Origin: Bimuria novae-zelandiae CBS 107.79 | Lineage: Eukaryota; Ascomycota; Dothideomycetes; Pleosporales; Didymosphaeriaceae | NCBI GenBank assembly: GCA_010015655.1 | Contig: ML976672.1 | Coordinates: 1-47,380 of the forward strand | DNA length: 47,380 nt | Direction of reading: 5' to 3' | Part shown: one piece after another, positions 33,401-44,310 of the stretch | How the letters are laid out: each line of letters starts with the position of its first letter | How positions within the stretch are numbered: position 1 is the first letter of the stretch | The notes under the pieces: generated by a model | What the model was told of the DNA's origin: nothing | Seen by the model: only the letters and a program-made list of their open reading frames with translations | The model's database searches: none | Translations under genes and position numbers: made by a program

Positions 33401-33620
33401 TTTAAACCTATAGATCCTAAAATACTAGTTAAGATAACCTTCTATTACTAGCTAGAAGAAGAAAACTAATTTAAAGTTAAAACACTTATAAAATATAAAT
33501 AAGTTAAATAAGAAGACTTCTATAATAATAAATTCTGATAAGAATAGCTAGTTAAGTAAAAAGGTTACCTACACTTAGAAAATATATAAAAACCTAAATC
33601 TAAACTTTATAAGAACTATT
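30420..33620 (+). pseudogene. Ch2 pol: protease, RT, RNase H, integrase, chromodomain
   Basis: Protease: AMLDLGAQKSYM (about 30427-30462), where D-S/T-GA is usual. Reverse transcriptase starts in an unmutated patch (30830-31065) coding SWDHAIDLEEGKTPPFRLLYG; YIDNILVFS follows at 31432. RNase H lies in a second unmutated patch (about 31865-32036): IDASDLAMDACAKQEKDG, then KELYAIVKALKH. Integrase at about 32300-33080 keeps PRTD-QTE (about 32875). Chromodomain at about 33440-33610 has LVK-KGYLHLENI-KP. Elsewhere TAG/TAA are dense, so the polyprotein cannot be made. Confidence 0.88.
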
Positions 33621-33799
33621 AATAACTCTTAAGAAAGGCACGAAATAAAATCTATAATTACTACTACTATACTAAAGTAACGCGAGAAAGCCTTAAAGGA
33701 AATAAAACTTATAACACGATAATAATTTAAAAAGATATATAGACTAACGGTACTACGTAGCAGAAGAGGAAGATTTTAACTAAATTATAAACTAGTTTA

Positions 33800-34140
33800 T
33801 AACTTTAGTACTTACAGTAGTATCTAGATTAATTAATATAGCAGCCTAAGCAAGCTCCCTATAAGCCTCTAGGGCCTCTAATTTATCTACTATAAATATA
33901 CTACGATTAAATAACTCTTGTTCCTTCTAACGTAATTTCTTATACTAATTACGCAAACGCGCTATCTTCTCTTGTACTAGACAAGCACGTAAGAGCGCTG
34001 CGTAAGCGAGCTCTTCTTCTATCTAAAGTTTTACCTCCTCCCTAGCCTCTAACTTTTCTAGTCTTTCTAACTTAGTATCTATTTTTAAATAAGTTAATAA
34101 AGGAATCTCCTCTAGCTTATACTTTTAATTATTATACTAA
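33800..34140 (-). pseudogene. Antisense reading frame between Ch2 pol and 3' LTR
   Basis: The minus strand from about 34140 codes YKLEEIPLLTYLKIDTKLER, LEKLEAREEVKL, EEELAYAALLRACLVQEKIA, KEQELFNRS and KLEALEAYRELA: a Leu/Glu/Lys-rich protein predicted to be a long coiled coil. The spacing of Leu and Ala is regular, and the few stops are TAG/TAA. I recall similar antisense coiled-coil frames in fungal Gypsy elements but cannot name a family. A comparable frame appears in Ch3 at about 40065-40250. Confidence 0.5.
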
Positions 34141-34340
34141 ACATAAATTGTGCACTTTAAGTATAGTAATAATAATTAATAGGGTAATTACTTCTTAGCG
34201 TAGTATAAACAGGTAACTATAGTAAATACGTAATTTTACTTAAGATAATTAGCTTGCAAATAATAGTATTAGGTAGATTAAAAAAGTAGCTTTATAGGTA
34301 GTTAACTTATACAGATATTAAGTCTAGAGAGGGGAGCTAA

Positions 34341-34770
34341 TATTAGGATCTGTTAAAATCTAATATAACGCAAGGCGGGGTATAGACACTTATTTATATA
34401 ACTAGCTAAGATTCCTAACTTAGCTATTAGTTACGTGACTAAGTCACGCGTCCTAGAAATATTAGGCGTCCTAGAAGTATCTTAGCACATGGGACTTTGG
34501 GATTCCTGGGACTCTTAGGATTCGTGGGATAAGTCATATATATAGGAACGCGATAGTAGTCTTCTACTATTATATTTAACCTATTTACTAATCTATTATT
34601 TACATTTAACTTAGGCCCTCTTATTAATTTAATTATCCTATATACACTTTTAATACTAACGTCCTATTAATACGTGCAAGCTATTAATACCCCTTACCTA
34701 TATTATTAACACTCTTGCCCGAGAACTAACCCTAGTCCCTTTGGGACCAGGTACCCCTCAGGGCTTAACA
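34341..34770 (+). repeat. Ch2 3' LTR
   Basis: Starts TATTAGGATCTG, ends GGGCTTAACA. It is preceded by the polypurine tract at about 34325-34336. Confidence 0.9.
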
Positions 34771-34775
34771 GCGAC

Positions 34776-35500
34776 CTAGACAAATGCGAAAAATACGTAA
34801 AAAAAAGCTTTTACTAACTGGAATGTGTTTAACGAAGCTCTAAATAAAATATTTAGCACTATTAATACAAATTATTAAGCTAAATAATAGCTATAATGTC
34901 TGTAATAAATAAAATTAGTGAATAACTATACAGTTAAATTTAAATAGCTCTAATTCCTAATTAACTGGGACGAGACGCTACTTATAGCTATATACTATAA
35001 TAGTTTAAAGAAAGAAGTTAAGGACATGCAGGTCTATACTTTAAGGGCTATTTAGGTAGAGTAACTCTAAACTAATACTTAATAAGCTAATAATTAACTT
35101 TAGGAATAACGCTAAGAACGTAGAGATAGAAGATAAGTATTTATAAAAAAAAGTCTTAACCATATCTATCTAAAAAGAGACTTAGATAAAGATATCATTA
35201 TACCTAATAATGCCTATTAGTACAAGAAACATGCTGATAAGAATAAAAAGCTTAAATAGACTAAATAGACAAAGAAGAATAAAGGTGCTTTTTCTCCTAA
35301 AAAGAAATAACGATAATTTAAGGATAGAGTATGTCCTTACTATAGAGAATAAGGGTACTTTATAGGAAACTATAAGAAATAAAAATTAGAAGTTAATATA
35401 ACTAACCACCTTTATATAGCGATAGGTACATTTACCCTAGCTATAGACAAGGAAGATCTCACACAAGAAATCCTTGATTAGATAGAGTAGGTAGACGAGC
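34776..35500 (+). pseudogene. Ch3 gag, C-terminal part
   Basis: Continues the gag frame after Ch2. Seen: IALIPN-LGRD-like segment, LLIAIYYNSLKKEVKDMQ (about 34980-35035), then a zinc knuckle at 35332-35373 whose Cys and His codons are partly changed (CPYYREQ-type, GY for GH, NY for NC), each a C/T or G/A change. Confidence 0.75.
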
Positions 35501-36399
35501 AAACGGTTTTATAAAAATATAAAATCTTTAGCTAACTAGTAGATAGAATATGCTAGGTATATAATAGTAGAACGTATTACCTACCTTAGTGTACTAAGAA
35601 GATAATTATATAAGGAATATACGCTTTAGATATTTATTAGCTAGCTAAGAAGCTGTACAGAGTCCTAGTACGCTACTTATACTAAATTATAATTATTAAG
35701 TAATATACACGCGGGGAACAGTGGCAATATATAAAAAAGAAATATTAATATTACTATAAAAAATAAACTAACGTAACTTATATCCTTAGAAATTTAGACT
35801 ACCCTTAGCTAAGTAAGGATTAGTGCAGGGTACCTAATAATTATTTTTAATACTTTTTACTTTACTAAATAAAATACTATAAGTAGAATATTTAACACAG
35901 GTATTTTAAGGATACATATAATATCTACACCTAATAGAAGTACGTAACTAAATAGTTTCTATAAGGTATAAACCCTTATAACCCTAAGGACGTTATAGGA
36001 GTAACTTAAACAGGATAAGAGAAATCCTACTTATCTATTTTATAAAATAAGTATTATCACTAGTGCTTTATATATTTAAGTCTTTAAGAGGAAGTGACTT
36101 TATCTGAAGAGTAATTAGGATACTATAATCTTATAATATATAAGTATTTAACTTTAAAATGCCCGTAGCATAGCATACTAGAAGTATATAAATTTAATAG
36201 AATTAAGGAGTCTAATAATATATACTATTAACGCTATAAGTAGTATAAAGACTAAGAAATCTTGAGGACAGCATAAATTAAGGATTAGATCTAAGAAACT
36301 ATAGGCGTAGATAGTAAGCCTAAGGATTTAAAAAACTAAGACGCTACTAGATAATAAGCTATACTCGTAATAGTGCTATCCTTATAGCTTATTAAGTGG

Positions 36400-39300
36400 A
36401 TACTAATAGAGTAGGTGAACGCTTAATTAAAACTATTCTAATATATAGGTATCGTGTAAAGGTACTTATTAACCTAGGGACAGATATATATCTAATATCT
36501 CAAACAGTAGTTAAGAAATATAATACACCTTATTATAATAAGAGAATACTGTTATAAACAGGACTTGCAGATAACACCTAATTATAAGAATATAGTAATA
36601 TTTAGGTACACCTAGAGACAGTACTAGTATATAGTAATATTTAGGTACACCTAGAGACAGTACTAGTATAAGTTAATATTAAAGGCGTAGAAAGCTAATA
36701 CCTATTTACTATTATCAAGATAGGTAATATAGAAGCTATTATTATATATAAATAGCTTAAACTATATAATCTATAAATAAATTGGATATCAAGGACGATC
36801 CTATCTAAGAATCCGCTAGTAACGGCCTAAGTAGGACCTTGGCGGAAAGGAACCCTCCAGGAACTTTAGGTAAGAAAGGAAAACCACGCATCTACGATAC
36901 AAGAGATATTAGTTTATAAAATAAATCAGATCCTTAAGTAGTACCTAAAGCAAGTGCGCTACCTATAAGTTAAAATAGCTAAAATAGCTAATAATGACCC
37001 TAGTTTATTAGTAGAATATTAGAAATCTATAGACTTATTTAAGGAATATAATAAGACTATCTTGCCTAAATACTAAGTATAGGATTATAAAATACTACTA
37101 GTAAAAGGAGCAAAACTATAAATAGAGCGCCTATAACCTTTTACTTATAAGTAAAAAAAAAAGAGCTTCAGGAGCTGTTAGAGAAGAATTTCCGCTCTAG
37201 GAAATTAAGGCCTAGTTAGAGCCTTATAGCTTTTTCTATACTTTTTGTGCATAAGAACGACGGCCGGCTACAACTCTATATAGACTATAAATAGCTAAAC
37301 TCTGTAATAGTTAAGATCTACTACTTATTACTACTAATAATAAAGTTTATAAATTAACTCTAGGGAGCTAAATAGTTTACTAAATTTAATATTTAAAATA
37401 ATTTCTATAGGATAGAAATTATAAAAAGATATATGTAGAAAATAGCCTATCGCACGCGATATAGCCTTTTTAAATATATAATTATACTAATAAGACTAAT
37501 AAACGCCCTAGTAATCTTTTAGAAGTTTTTAAGTTAGGTATTATATAAATACTTAGACGTATTCTGCACAGCGTACCTCGATAATATATTAATATACTCG
37601 AGCGGGACACTAGAAGAACACAACACGTTCGCAAGGTATTGCGAAAGTTGCAGGAATATCGATTACTCCTTCACCCCAAGAAATGCGAGTTCCACGTTAA
37701 GAAAACAGAATATCTGGGATTTATTATATCCTAGGAAGGTGTTAAGATAGATTTAAAAAAAATTACAATAATAAAGAAATAGCTACTACTAAAGTTAGTA
37801 AAAATATTTAATTCTTTTTAAGCTTTGCAAACTTCTATTATAAATTTATTAAGAACTACTTAAAGGTCACAGTTCTACTAATAGAACTTATAAAAATAAG
37901 AAAATAGCGACTTTTATAAAAAGTAGAGAAGAAGGCTTTTAAATATCTAAAACCCCTATTCTTAATAGTACCCCTACTATAAATATATAACCTAGAGCGG
38001 TAACATTATATCTATAGAGACGTATTAGACTATGTGATAGGGGCTATACTACTATAAAAATATAATAATAAGAAGTAGAAACTAGTCTTATATTACGCTA
38101 AAAAGCTCTTAGGAGTAGGGCTTAACTATAAGATTTATAATAAGGAGCTACTTATAATTATTTTTTATTTTAAGTAGTAGAAAGTGTCGCTTAAGGGAGC
38201 TAAGTACTAAATAAAGATATTTTTGAACTACCTTAACTTTACGCGCTTGTCAATAATAAAAAGCTTAATTAATAATAGGCTAGGTAGTCTAAGTAAATAG
38301 TAAAATTTAACTTTTGTATTACACACCTTCTAGAAAACATAAACGCCATAATAGACATACTTAGTAGGCGATTAGGTCTAGTAGAAGAATAAGATAACGG
38401 TAACTAAATTATAATCCTAGCCTACGTAAAGGATAGAACACTGTGCTATAATAAGACATAGCTTGTGCCTATATTAGAAGCCTAATGCGTAGACCTTATA
38501 TGTTGTAGACCTCTTATAGCTAACTTCGAAAACTATAAATAGCTTATAAATAATAAATAACACGCGTATAACCTTAATTAGGCTATAATTTTACCTATGC
38601 GCGATTACTAAAATAAGGTATAAATAAGTACTTAAATAGTACTACTATTGGTTAAAAGACTATATAAAGATAAAGAATAGAGATACCTAAAGATTATAAA
38701 AACAACACGCTAAGTCGCAAATAAATACGCTATTTTTAGGCTATAACAGATAGTACAGAAAGTATTAAGTAATTATTTAGTATGTTATAAAATTAAGCCT
38801 AAAAGATATAAGCCTTATAGTCTCTTATAACAACTATAGCCACCTTTAAGACTATAGTTTAGTATAACTATAGACTTTATTATAAAACTTGTAGCATTAT
38901 TAGCACCAGGGAATAAACGCCCCTATAACTCTGTTTTAGTTATAGTAGATTACCTAACTAAGGAATTAAAATTTATGCTAATTAAGGAAGCTATATTAGC
39001 AAAAGAGTTAGCTTATATAGTAAAATAGAAACTTATATCTTAAGTTAGACAATTAAATAAGTTTATTACTAATAGAGCTAAGATATTAATATCTTTATAC
39101 TAGACTACCTCTACAACTATAATAGGTATTAAATATAAGTTTACGATAATCGTCTACCTAAAAATAAATAGATAAATAGAATAAACTAATTAGTTACTAA
39201 AATAATATCTTTAGATATATGTAAATAAGCTATAGCATAATTAGGTTAAGCTACTATTAATAGCTTAACTATCATATAATAGCGCAAGTTTAGTAACTAC

Positions 39301-39915
39301 AGTGTACTTGCTATACTACGCTAACTATAAATATGAACTAATAACTTATTAAGATTTATTAAAAATTAAAAGCGTTACAAAAGATGTAGCTAAAAAAACG
39401 GGACTTATAAAGGACTTATATAAGACACTTGTAAAAATATTGCCGGGTAAAACGTGCGAATAGCGAGGATCGAGAATAAGAAAAAAATAAAAGAACTAAC
39501 CTTTTTAAAGGGAAATAATGTCCTCCTTTTATAAATTTTTTTAAAACAATATAGCTAAATAAAAAACTGGATAACCTTTAAAACGAACTATTTATATTTT
39601 AAGAAGTTTAAGGTCTAGTTAATTTTAAACTATAATTATCTATAGATATATATATACACCTAGTCTTCTATAAATTATTTTTAGAACTAGCACTACTAGA
39701 CGCCAAGCTAGAATTATAATTAAAACTTAAAGATAAGGAATATAAGGTTAAAGCAATTAAGAATCTATAGAAGATTAGACGTTAGTAAAAGTACCTAGTA
39801 AAATAGGAAGGATGTCCAGAGAGCCATAATACATAGGAACTAGTATAAAATCTCACAAACTATAGGATAGCGCTAGAGAAGTTCCACGAGAAATATCTAA
39901 AAGCATTGCGATTAG
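36400..39915 (+). pseudogene. Ch3 pol: protease, RT, RNase H, integrase, chromodomain
   Basis: Protease region near 36460 (LIN-GTDIYLIS). Reverse transcriptase at about 37170-37760: [32 protein letters not shown] (37574-37600), then an unmutated patch coding [20 protein letters not shown] with one frame break before it. RNase H at about 38010-38300 (DYVIGAILLQK, YNKELLIIIF). Integrase at about 38700-39450 (ITIDFIIKL, VLVIVDYLTKEL). Chromodomain at 39730-39910: EYKVKAIKNL, KYLVK-EGCPESHNT-ELV-NL. The pattern of stops is RIP-like throughout. Confidence 0.88.
36591..36668 (+). repeat. Perfect 39-bp tandem duplication in Ch3 pol
   Basis: Units 36591-36629 and 36630-36668 are identical (TATAGTAATATTTAGGTACA onward). 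39 bp is 13 codons, so the reading frame is kept. Confidence 0.92.
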
Positions 39916-40064
39916 ATTAGCAAGAAACTTTGAAAAGTTAAAGAACATAAAATGGTTAAAAGGAATAAATAAGTTAGCCTATAACTAGCTTAAGTTAGAT
40001 ATAGGTAGTAATAGTAGCGTTAAAGCAGGGATGCTAGTAGCTATACTCTTAAAAAAAGGTCAAG

Positions 40065-40300
40065 AATTTAGTAGTACGCTTTAGCTTTTTTAACTCCTTT
40101 ATTAACATAATTTTCTTTAACTTATAATAACGCTTCTTTTTTTATATAATAGCTAACGCCTCCTCTAAGTTAAGAAACTAATAAGAAGTTTTATAAAGTT
40201 TAATAATTATTTAATACTACTCTACCTTTATCTCCTAACGCTTAGTCCTCGTTAGAACTAGATTATACTAAGTTTTTACCTAAATATAGTAAGCGTAGAA
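40065..40300 (-). pseudogene. Antisense Lys/Leu-rich frame between Ch3 pol and 3' LTR
   Basis: The minus strand codes LNLEEALA, KKKRYYKLKKIMLIKELKKL and related Leu/Lys-rich sequence. Same place and orientation as the Ch2 antisense frame, and same general composition. Too decayed to bound exactly. Confidence 0.35.
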
Positions 40301-40655
40301 ATTAGTAAATAACTCTACTATATATTTTAGATCCTTTTCTTTATAGTAACTATATAGAGTTAGCATCTCTACGTCCGCGTTAAAGATAGCCTTTATTTAG
40401 TCCTAGCAGCATTAATTAGAAAATATTTTTAAGACTTTAGGCATAGTTAGACAGGCGACAGAAAAGGTAGGTAAATTTATAATAAGGGCCTTAATAACTA
40501 CTTATACGTACGCACGCTAGAGCCGTCGCATAATTATAAAATAAGAATAGGAATTAGGATAATTACTTTAAGCGGAAGGATAATATTACAAGCTTAAAAA
40601 ATCTAAAATATAATACTGTAATAATTAAAAATAAATAGGGGAAGATAAATACGGT

Positions 40656-41054
40656 TATACTATAGCTAGCCTATAAGGACTTATAAGGCTGCTAAGGTTA
40701 GTTAGGATCACGTGGCTATAATCTGCCAAGAACGACTTTTAAGGTCAGATTAAAGGTAATCTGCTAAGAGGAAGGATAACTATTGGATTACCTAGGTATA
40801 AAGAAAGAAATAGATTAGTATATAGTGTAATAGTTTCTCCTATATTATTTCTTTTTTTATAGTTAACTTATATATCTTCTGCACGAGTACGTACTCTATA
40901 TAAACTAATAGTTATCTTATTTATTATAAGATTAGATTATATAGCTATGCGCTAAGGTATCGCATTAACTTATACTACTAAATAATTTATAAAGTGCCAC
41001 TTTAGCCTTACCGCCCTAACCCGGATCGGACTAAGGTGTGAGCGCCTTACAACA
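40656..41054 (+). repeat. Ch3 3' LTR (short subfamily)
   Basis: 399 bp from TATACTATAGC to CCTTACAACA, preceded by a purine tract (AGGGGAAGATAAA). Matches 18272-18667 in reverse and 27081-27604 except for about 125 missing bases. Confidence 0.85.
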
Positions 41055-41059
41055 CTAGT

Positions 41060-41540
41060 TATTTTAATAATAGTTAATAAAGTGGCAAAGGCGCTAGTTA
41101 AGATACTAATTTATAATTTTTATATTATTATTTATCTAATAGAAGTAGGCTGTTAAGAGGTTTTATTTAATACTTATAAGTTAATATATATTATTTATAA
41201 ACGCTAAGACGAAATAAGGGTCTCTATTTAAAATAATAGACTTAGGTAGGCCGTATACACGATAGATATATTAAAAGTATATATTTACTATTTACTTATC
41301 TAATAAATATTTTATAGTAAGGTAGTAAGAAGTAACGTTTAGTTAGACAGTTAGTTATAATAAGGGTATTACTATATTTTTTCTTATTAGGTAAAAATAA
41401 CTTAAAGTATACTAAGACGTCTTACTATGCTTGCTCTAGTATTAATAATAATTTAAGTAATCCTAGGGTGTAATCGCGAGCTACAGGATACTTTAGGGCT
41501 GTATTAGAGCCTAACCGTAAGGGTGCAATGCTCGCTTAAA
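41060..41540 (-). pseudogene. Gypsy integrase fragment, reversed
   Basis: The minus strand codes LTLGLLKLLLILEQA-like sequence, LVYFKLFLPNKKKYSNTLII, IYRVYGLPKSIILNRDP (DRG changed to NRD), FVLAFIN, LLTAYF and LNQRLCHFINYY. These follow the order of a Ty3/Gypsy integrase core from the linker past the second Asp. The Ch3 LTR cuts it at 41054. The end near 41540 coincides with the change to balanced base composition. Confidence 0.75.
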
Positions 41541-43963
41541 AGGGTTCGTTTAACTTTTTCACACTATGGCGTGTTAATACAGCGGCAGACACGATTCACC
41601 TCGTGCGTGGCTGAATTGCGCGGACGACCCAGCTGACTCAACACCGGGAACGTGCTTCCGGAGCTCCACCTCTGTCCGATTACATGGCCCTTTGCACACG
41701 CAAAGGTAGCTGGCGCAACCCTACACAAAGAGACCTTGCCAGCAGTCTGGTTCATCCGCACAATTCCGGGCGGGACAAAGGGCAACTCTCCTTAATCAAC
41801 GGAAATAGATTAGCGTATTAGTGTAAGACGTAAGGATATAAGAGCCTTACATTCTTACAGAAAGAGAGAACAGAAAACAACACTTTATACTATAATTTAT
41901 CTTAATTAATCACCATCTTTTCATCTCATCAGATTACCCCTCCAATCTGACAACCTCCCATGACAAACGTTGGTAGATAAGCCCCAAAAGGCAGTGGGAA
42001 CCGGCGATATCAACCGACACATGGGGTGACATATCAGATCCGACGGAGAATACAAAGAATTATCTCGGAAGTACTTCATTCAGTAGTTGCACGGACGCTT
42101 GTGGCATTACTTCCTTCCCCCGTTTGTGAAAATACACATGGGAATCATGTATGTGACGGTCTTAGGGTTGCTTGAAGACGAACGCACTGATAGGCTATAC
42201 AGACTGCTGCGAGGATGACCAACCGAATACATTTACCTCCACGGAGGTGAATCGGGGTCTAGGTTCCATATGGAACCGAGATGAAGTCTCTGCAGCAGTT
42301 GAAGTGAGAGCTGGGCCTAGACCGGCACCGGGCGCCGTTGGAGGCGAGACAGGAGATGGATGAGTGGTGAAGGCGAGGTGAGAGATGGCATATCGGGCGG
42401 GGGAGAGGGCTACGGCTCCTGTATCAATGGTGCTACTCTTGGTGTCTTAATAACATTGAGGAATGAATTGCTGGAGTTTTAGTTAGTGTGTTACTGGCTC
42501 CGAATAATAGGGAGAATTTCGAACAGATGGTGGGAAAAGCCCAGGCGATGCCGTTATGCAGGGAAACTTCCATTTGGGAAGATCCAGGTCAGCTAATATA
42601 GCTCTGTTTAGCGCTGTCGTAGTCCCATGTGTTACCCAAGGACGGGCAAAGCAATCTACTCTGTACCCGGCTATTGGGACGTGTCGGTGCTTGTTTCTCG
42701 TTAATTAACTCGTTGGTGGTCGGAAGCCCTTTCCAGGTGATGATATGATGTAACGATATCGTCAAGCTCCACAAATAGCCTGTTAATAGCACAAACCTAT
42801 GAGGTTCATTGTGGATTGGGGCTTTGTTTACGGCTCAGGATGCGAGTCAGAAGGTCACGCTGCACTGCTGCAGGGTTTAGGACAGGACCCTGTACAAGCT
42901 GATATAATTTAACAGCTACGTGCGAATTTTTTTCTTCGATTTAGGCACTGTTCTGTGGTGACAAGCAGGGGGATCTCGGCGAGCACCTACGTTTGCTGCA
43001 GGGTGCGCTGGTTTGGACGTGGGATTGAGGAGTCAGTCGGAAATTTGTTAGTGATCTGCCAAAGCCAGAGCTAAGAGATTGACTGGTACAGTCCCTCAGC
43101 ATGTTTGGGTTCGTAGCGCCGATTCTCGATTTCCTTGTACGTGACCGGAATGAGGTCTGTTCATGCTGGCCACGCTAGGCACCCGATTCCCGAACAGGGG
43201 GCCTGTAGAGGTCCGCACTCCGAGGGGACGCTGTCAGAGAGAGAGTCGCGAGTGAGTGGTTAATTCTAGCACTCTAGTTAGTCAGAAGAACGCTATCCTT
43301 CGCTACTTCATAAGAGTTAGCGTCTGCACGTGTAAGAGACACTGGCCGACCTCGGCACGGTGAATAAAGGTTCTGCGAAAACAAACATTCGTCGCCGCTA
43401 TCATTAGGTAGTTCGGGCCTAGCACGTCGCTTGGATTGCGACGCGAATGTGCACCAGGTCGATTTTGAGTCGCTAAGGGTGCCACGTACCTGACTGGAGC
43501 GGAACAAGTTCCCTTGTGCCTCCTGATTGGTGGAAAGGCCTTCGGCAGAAAGTACCGCGGGGCTTGAGGCAGTCAGCCAGGCGTTGTGCCGTGCGTCGTT
43601 GTCTTCGTTGCTTTCTCTGCATAAGCAAGGGTGCTAATATTAGGGGCCGCGCTCTTCGATGCAGAGCCGTTGAGTCAACGTGCTGGGCAAAAGCTATTCG
43701 GTATAAGCACCCAAAAAAGTGATTTAGCATCTCCTGTATTCCGGGCTAACAACCCTATCTTTGGAAAGAATAGAAAGTCAGATGTATTTATGCTAGTCTC
43801 CTCGTCTAACTGACGACTATAAAATACGTGTTAATTTTATTATCACTAATGAAGTAAAATAGCGCTTACCTACGTATTATGTGTGCAAGAAAATGATTAC
43901 TTTTACATGCTATAATTAATTGAGGGGAACGTTTTGTGGGTATCTACCCATCTAAAAGTACAA

Positions 43964-43979
43964 AGGCACCTAGGTGCCT
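43964..43979. promoter_or_regulatory. 16-bp perfect palindrome upstream of the bZIP gene
   Basis: AGGCACCTAGGTGCCT. Another inverted repeat, TGGGTA-TC-TACCCA, lies 12 bp upstream (43938-43951). Both are about 330-370 bp before the proposed start codon. A protein-binding role is a guess. Confidence 0.35.
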
Positions 43980-44185
43980 AGAAGAAGCACCACTAGTAGG
44001 CTAATTAAGCAGTTTCCGCTATTTAGGAATTCATCACTCTTACACCCAGCACCCTTTGAGTCGCCAAGGCGCCAAGCGATAACCCCAACCCGGGTTCAAT
44101 TATGGGCCTTGTCCACCCGTCGTCATGATCGCCGCGCTTCCGAACGGGAGCGTTTCCTACCCACTGTCGCGGTTCATTCTCTATC

Positions 44186-44194
44186 AATATAAGG
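44186..44194 (+). promoter_or_regulatory. TATA-like box of the bZIP gene
   Basis: AATATAAGG about 117 bp before ATG 44311. It lies inside the longest open frame, which favours a start after 44194. Confidence 0.35.
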
Positions 44195-44310
44195 AAACGC
44201 CATACTTATTACAGCGGCTTCTGCACATATTCTTGGCCAAGCTCCGCCCATCCTGCCTTACTTGCGATCCAACTATTTACATCACAACTAAACCCGTGGA
44301 AGAGGGCCAT

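Larger units (their letters stand above)
28004..34770 (+). mobile_element. Ch2: complete Ty3/Gypsy chromovirus inserted in Ch3 gag
   Basis: 6767 bp between two 430-bp LTRs. Target copies ACGAC (27999-28003) and GCGAC (34771-34775) differ by one G/A, as RIP would cause. A polypurine tract GAGAGGGGAGC precedes the 3' LTR. Internal order: gag with zinc knuckle, protease, reverse transcriptase, RNase H, integrase, chromodomain, and then an antisense reading frame. It is younger than Ch3. Confidence 0.92.
41545..44310. other. 2.8 kb gene-poor sequence with normal base composition
   Basis: No protein family, tRNA or rRNA is recognisable. The open frames here are short and overlap on both strands. 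An AT-rich interval at 43720-43960 lies upstream of the bZIP gene and could be promoter sequence. ATATAAGAG at 41836-41844 followed by a pyrimidine-rich stretch resembles an LTR promoter, but no second copy or target duplication was found. Confidence 0.5.

Noticed and set aside
41572..41952. Sequence from TGTTAATACAGC to AATCTGACA with a TATA-like box, resembling an LTR
   Set aside because: No second copy in the window, no matching 5-bp flanks, and no clear primer site after it.
42172..42363. 63-codon open frame near the border of the normal region
   Set aside because: No family resemblance, no evidence of splicing signals or conserved composition.
43274..43730. Several overlapping short open frames on both strands
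   Set aside because: Arg/Cys/Ser-rich translations with no recognisable motif; overlapping frames on both strands are typical of random GC-balanced DNA.
44090..44110. GGGTTCAATT-like sequence suggesting a tRNA T-arm
   Set aside because: No acceptor stem, D-arm or anticodon arm could be found around it; no tRNA or rRNA gene seen in the window.
44125..44310. N-terminal extension of the bZIP frame from ATG 44125
   Set aside because: Contains the TATA-like AATATAAGG and has the composition of untranslated DNA; kept only as an alternative start.
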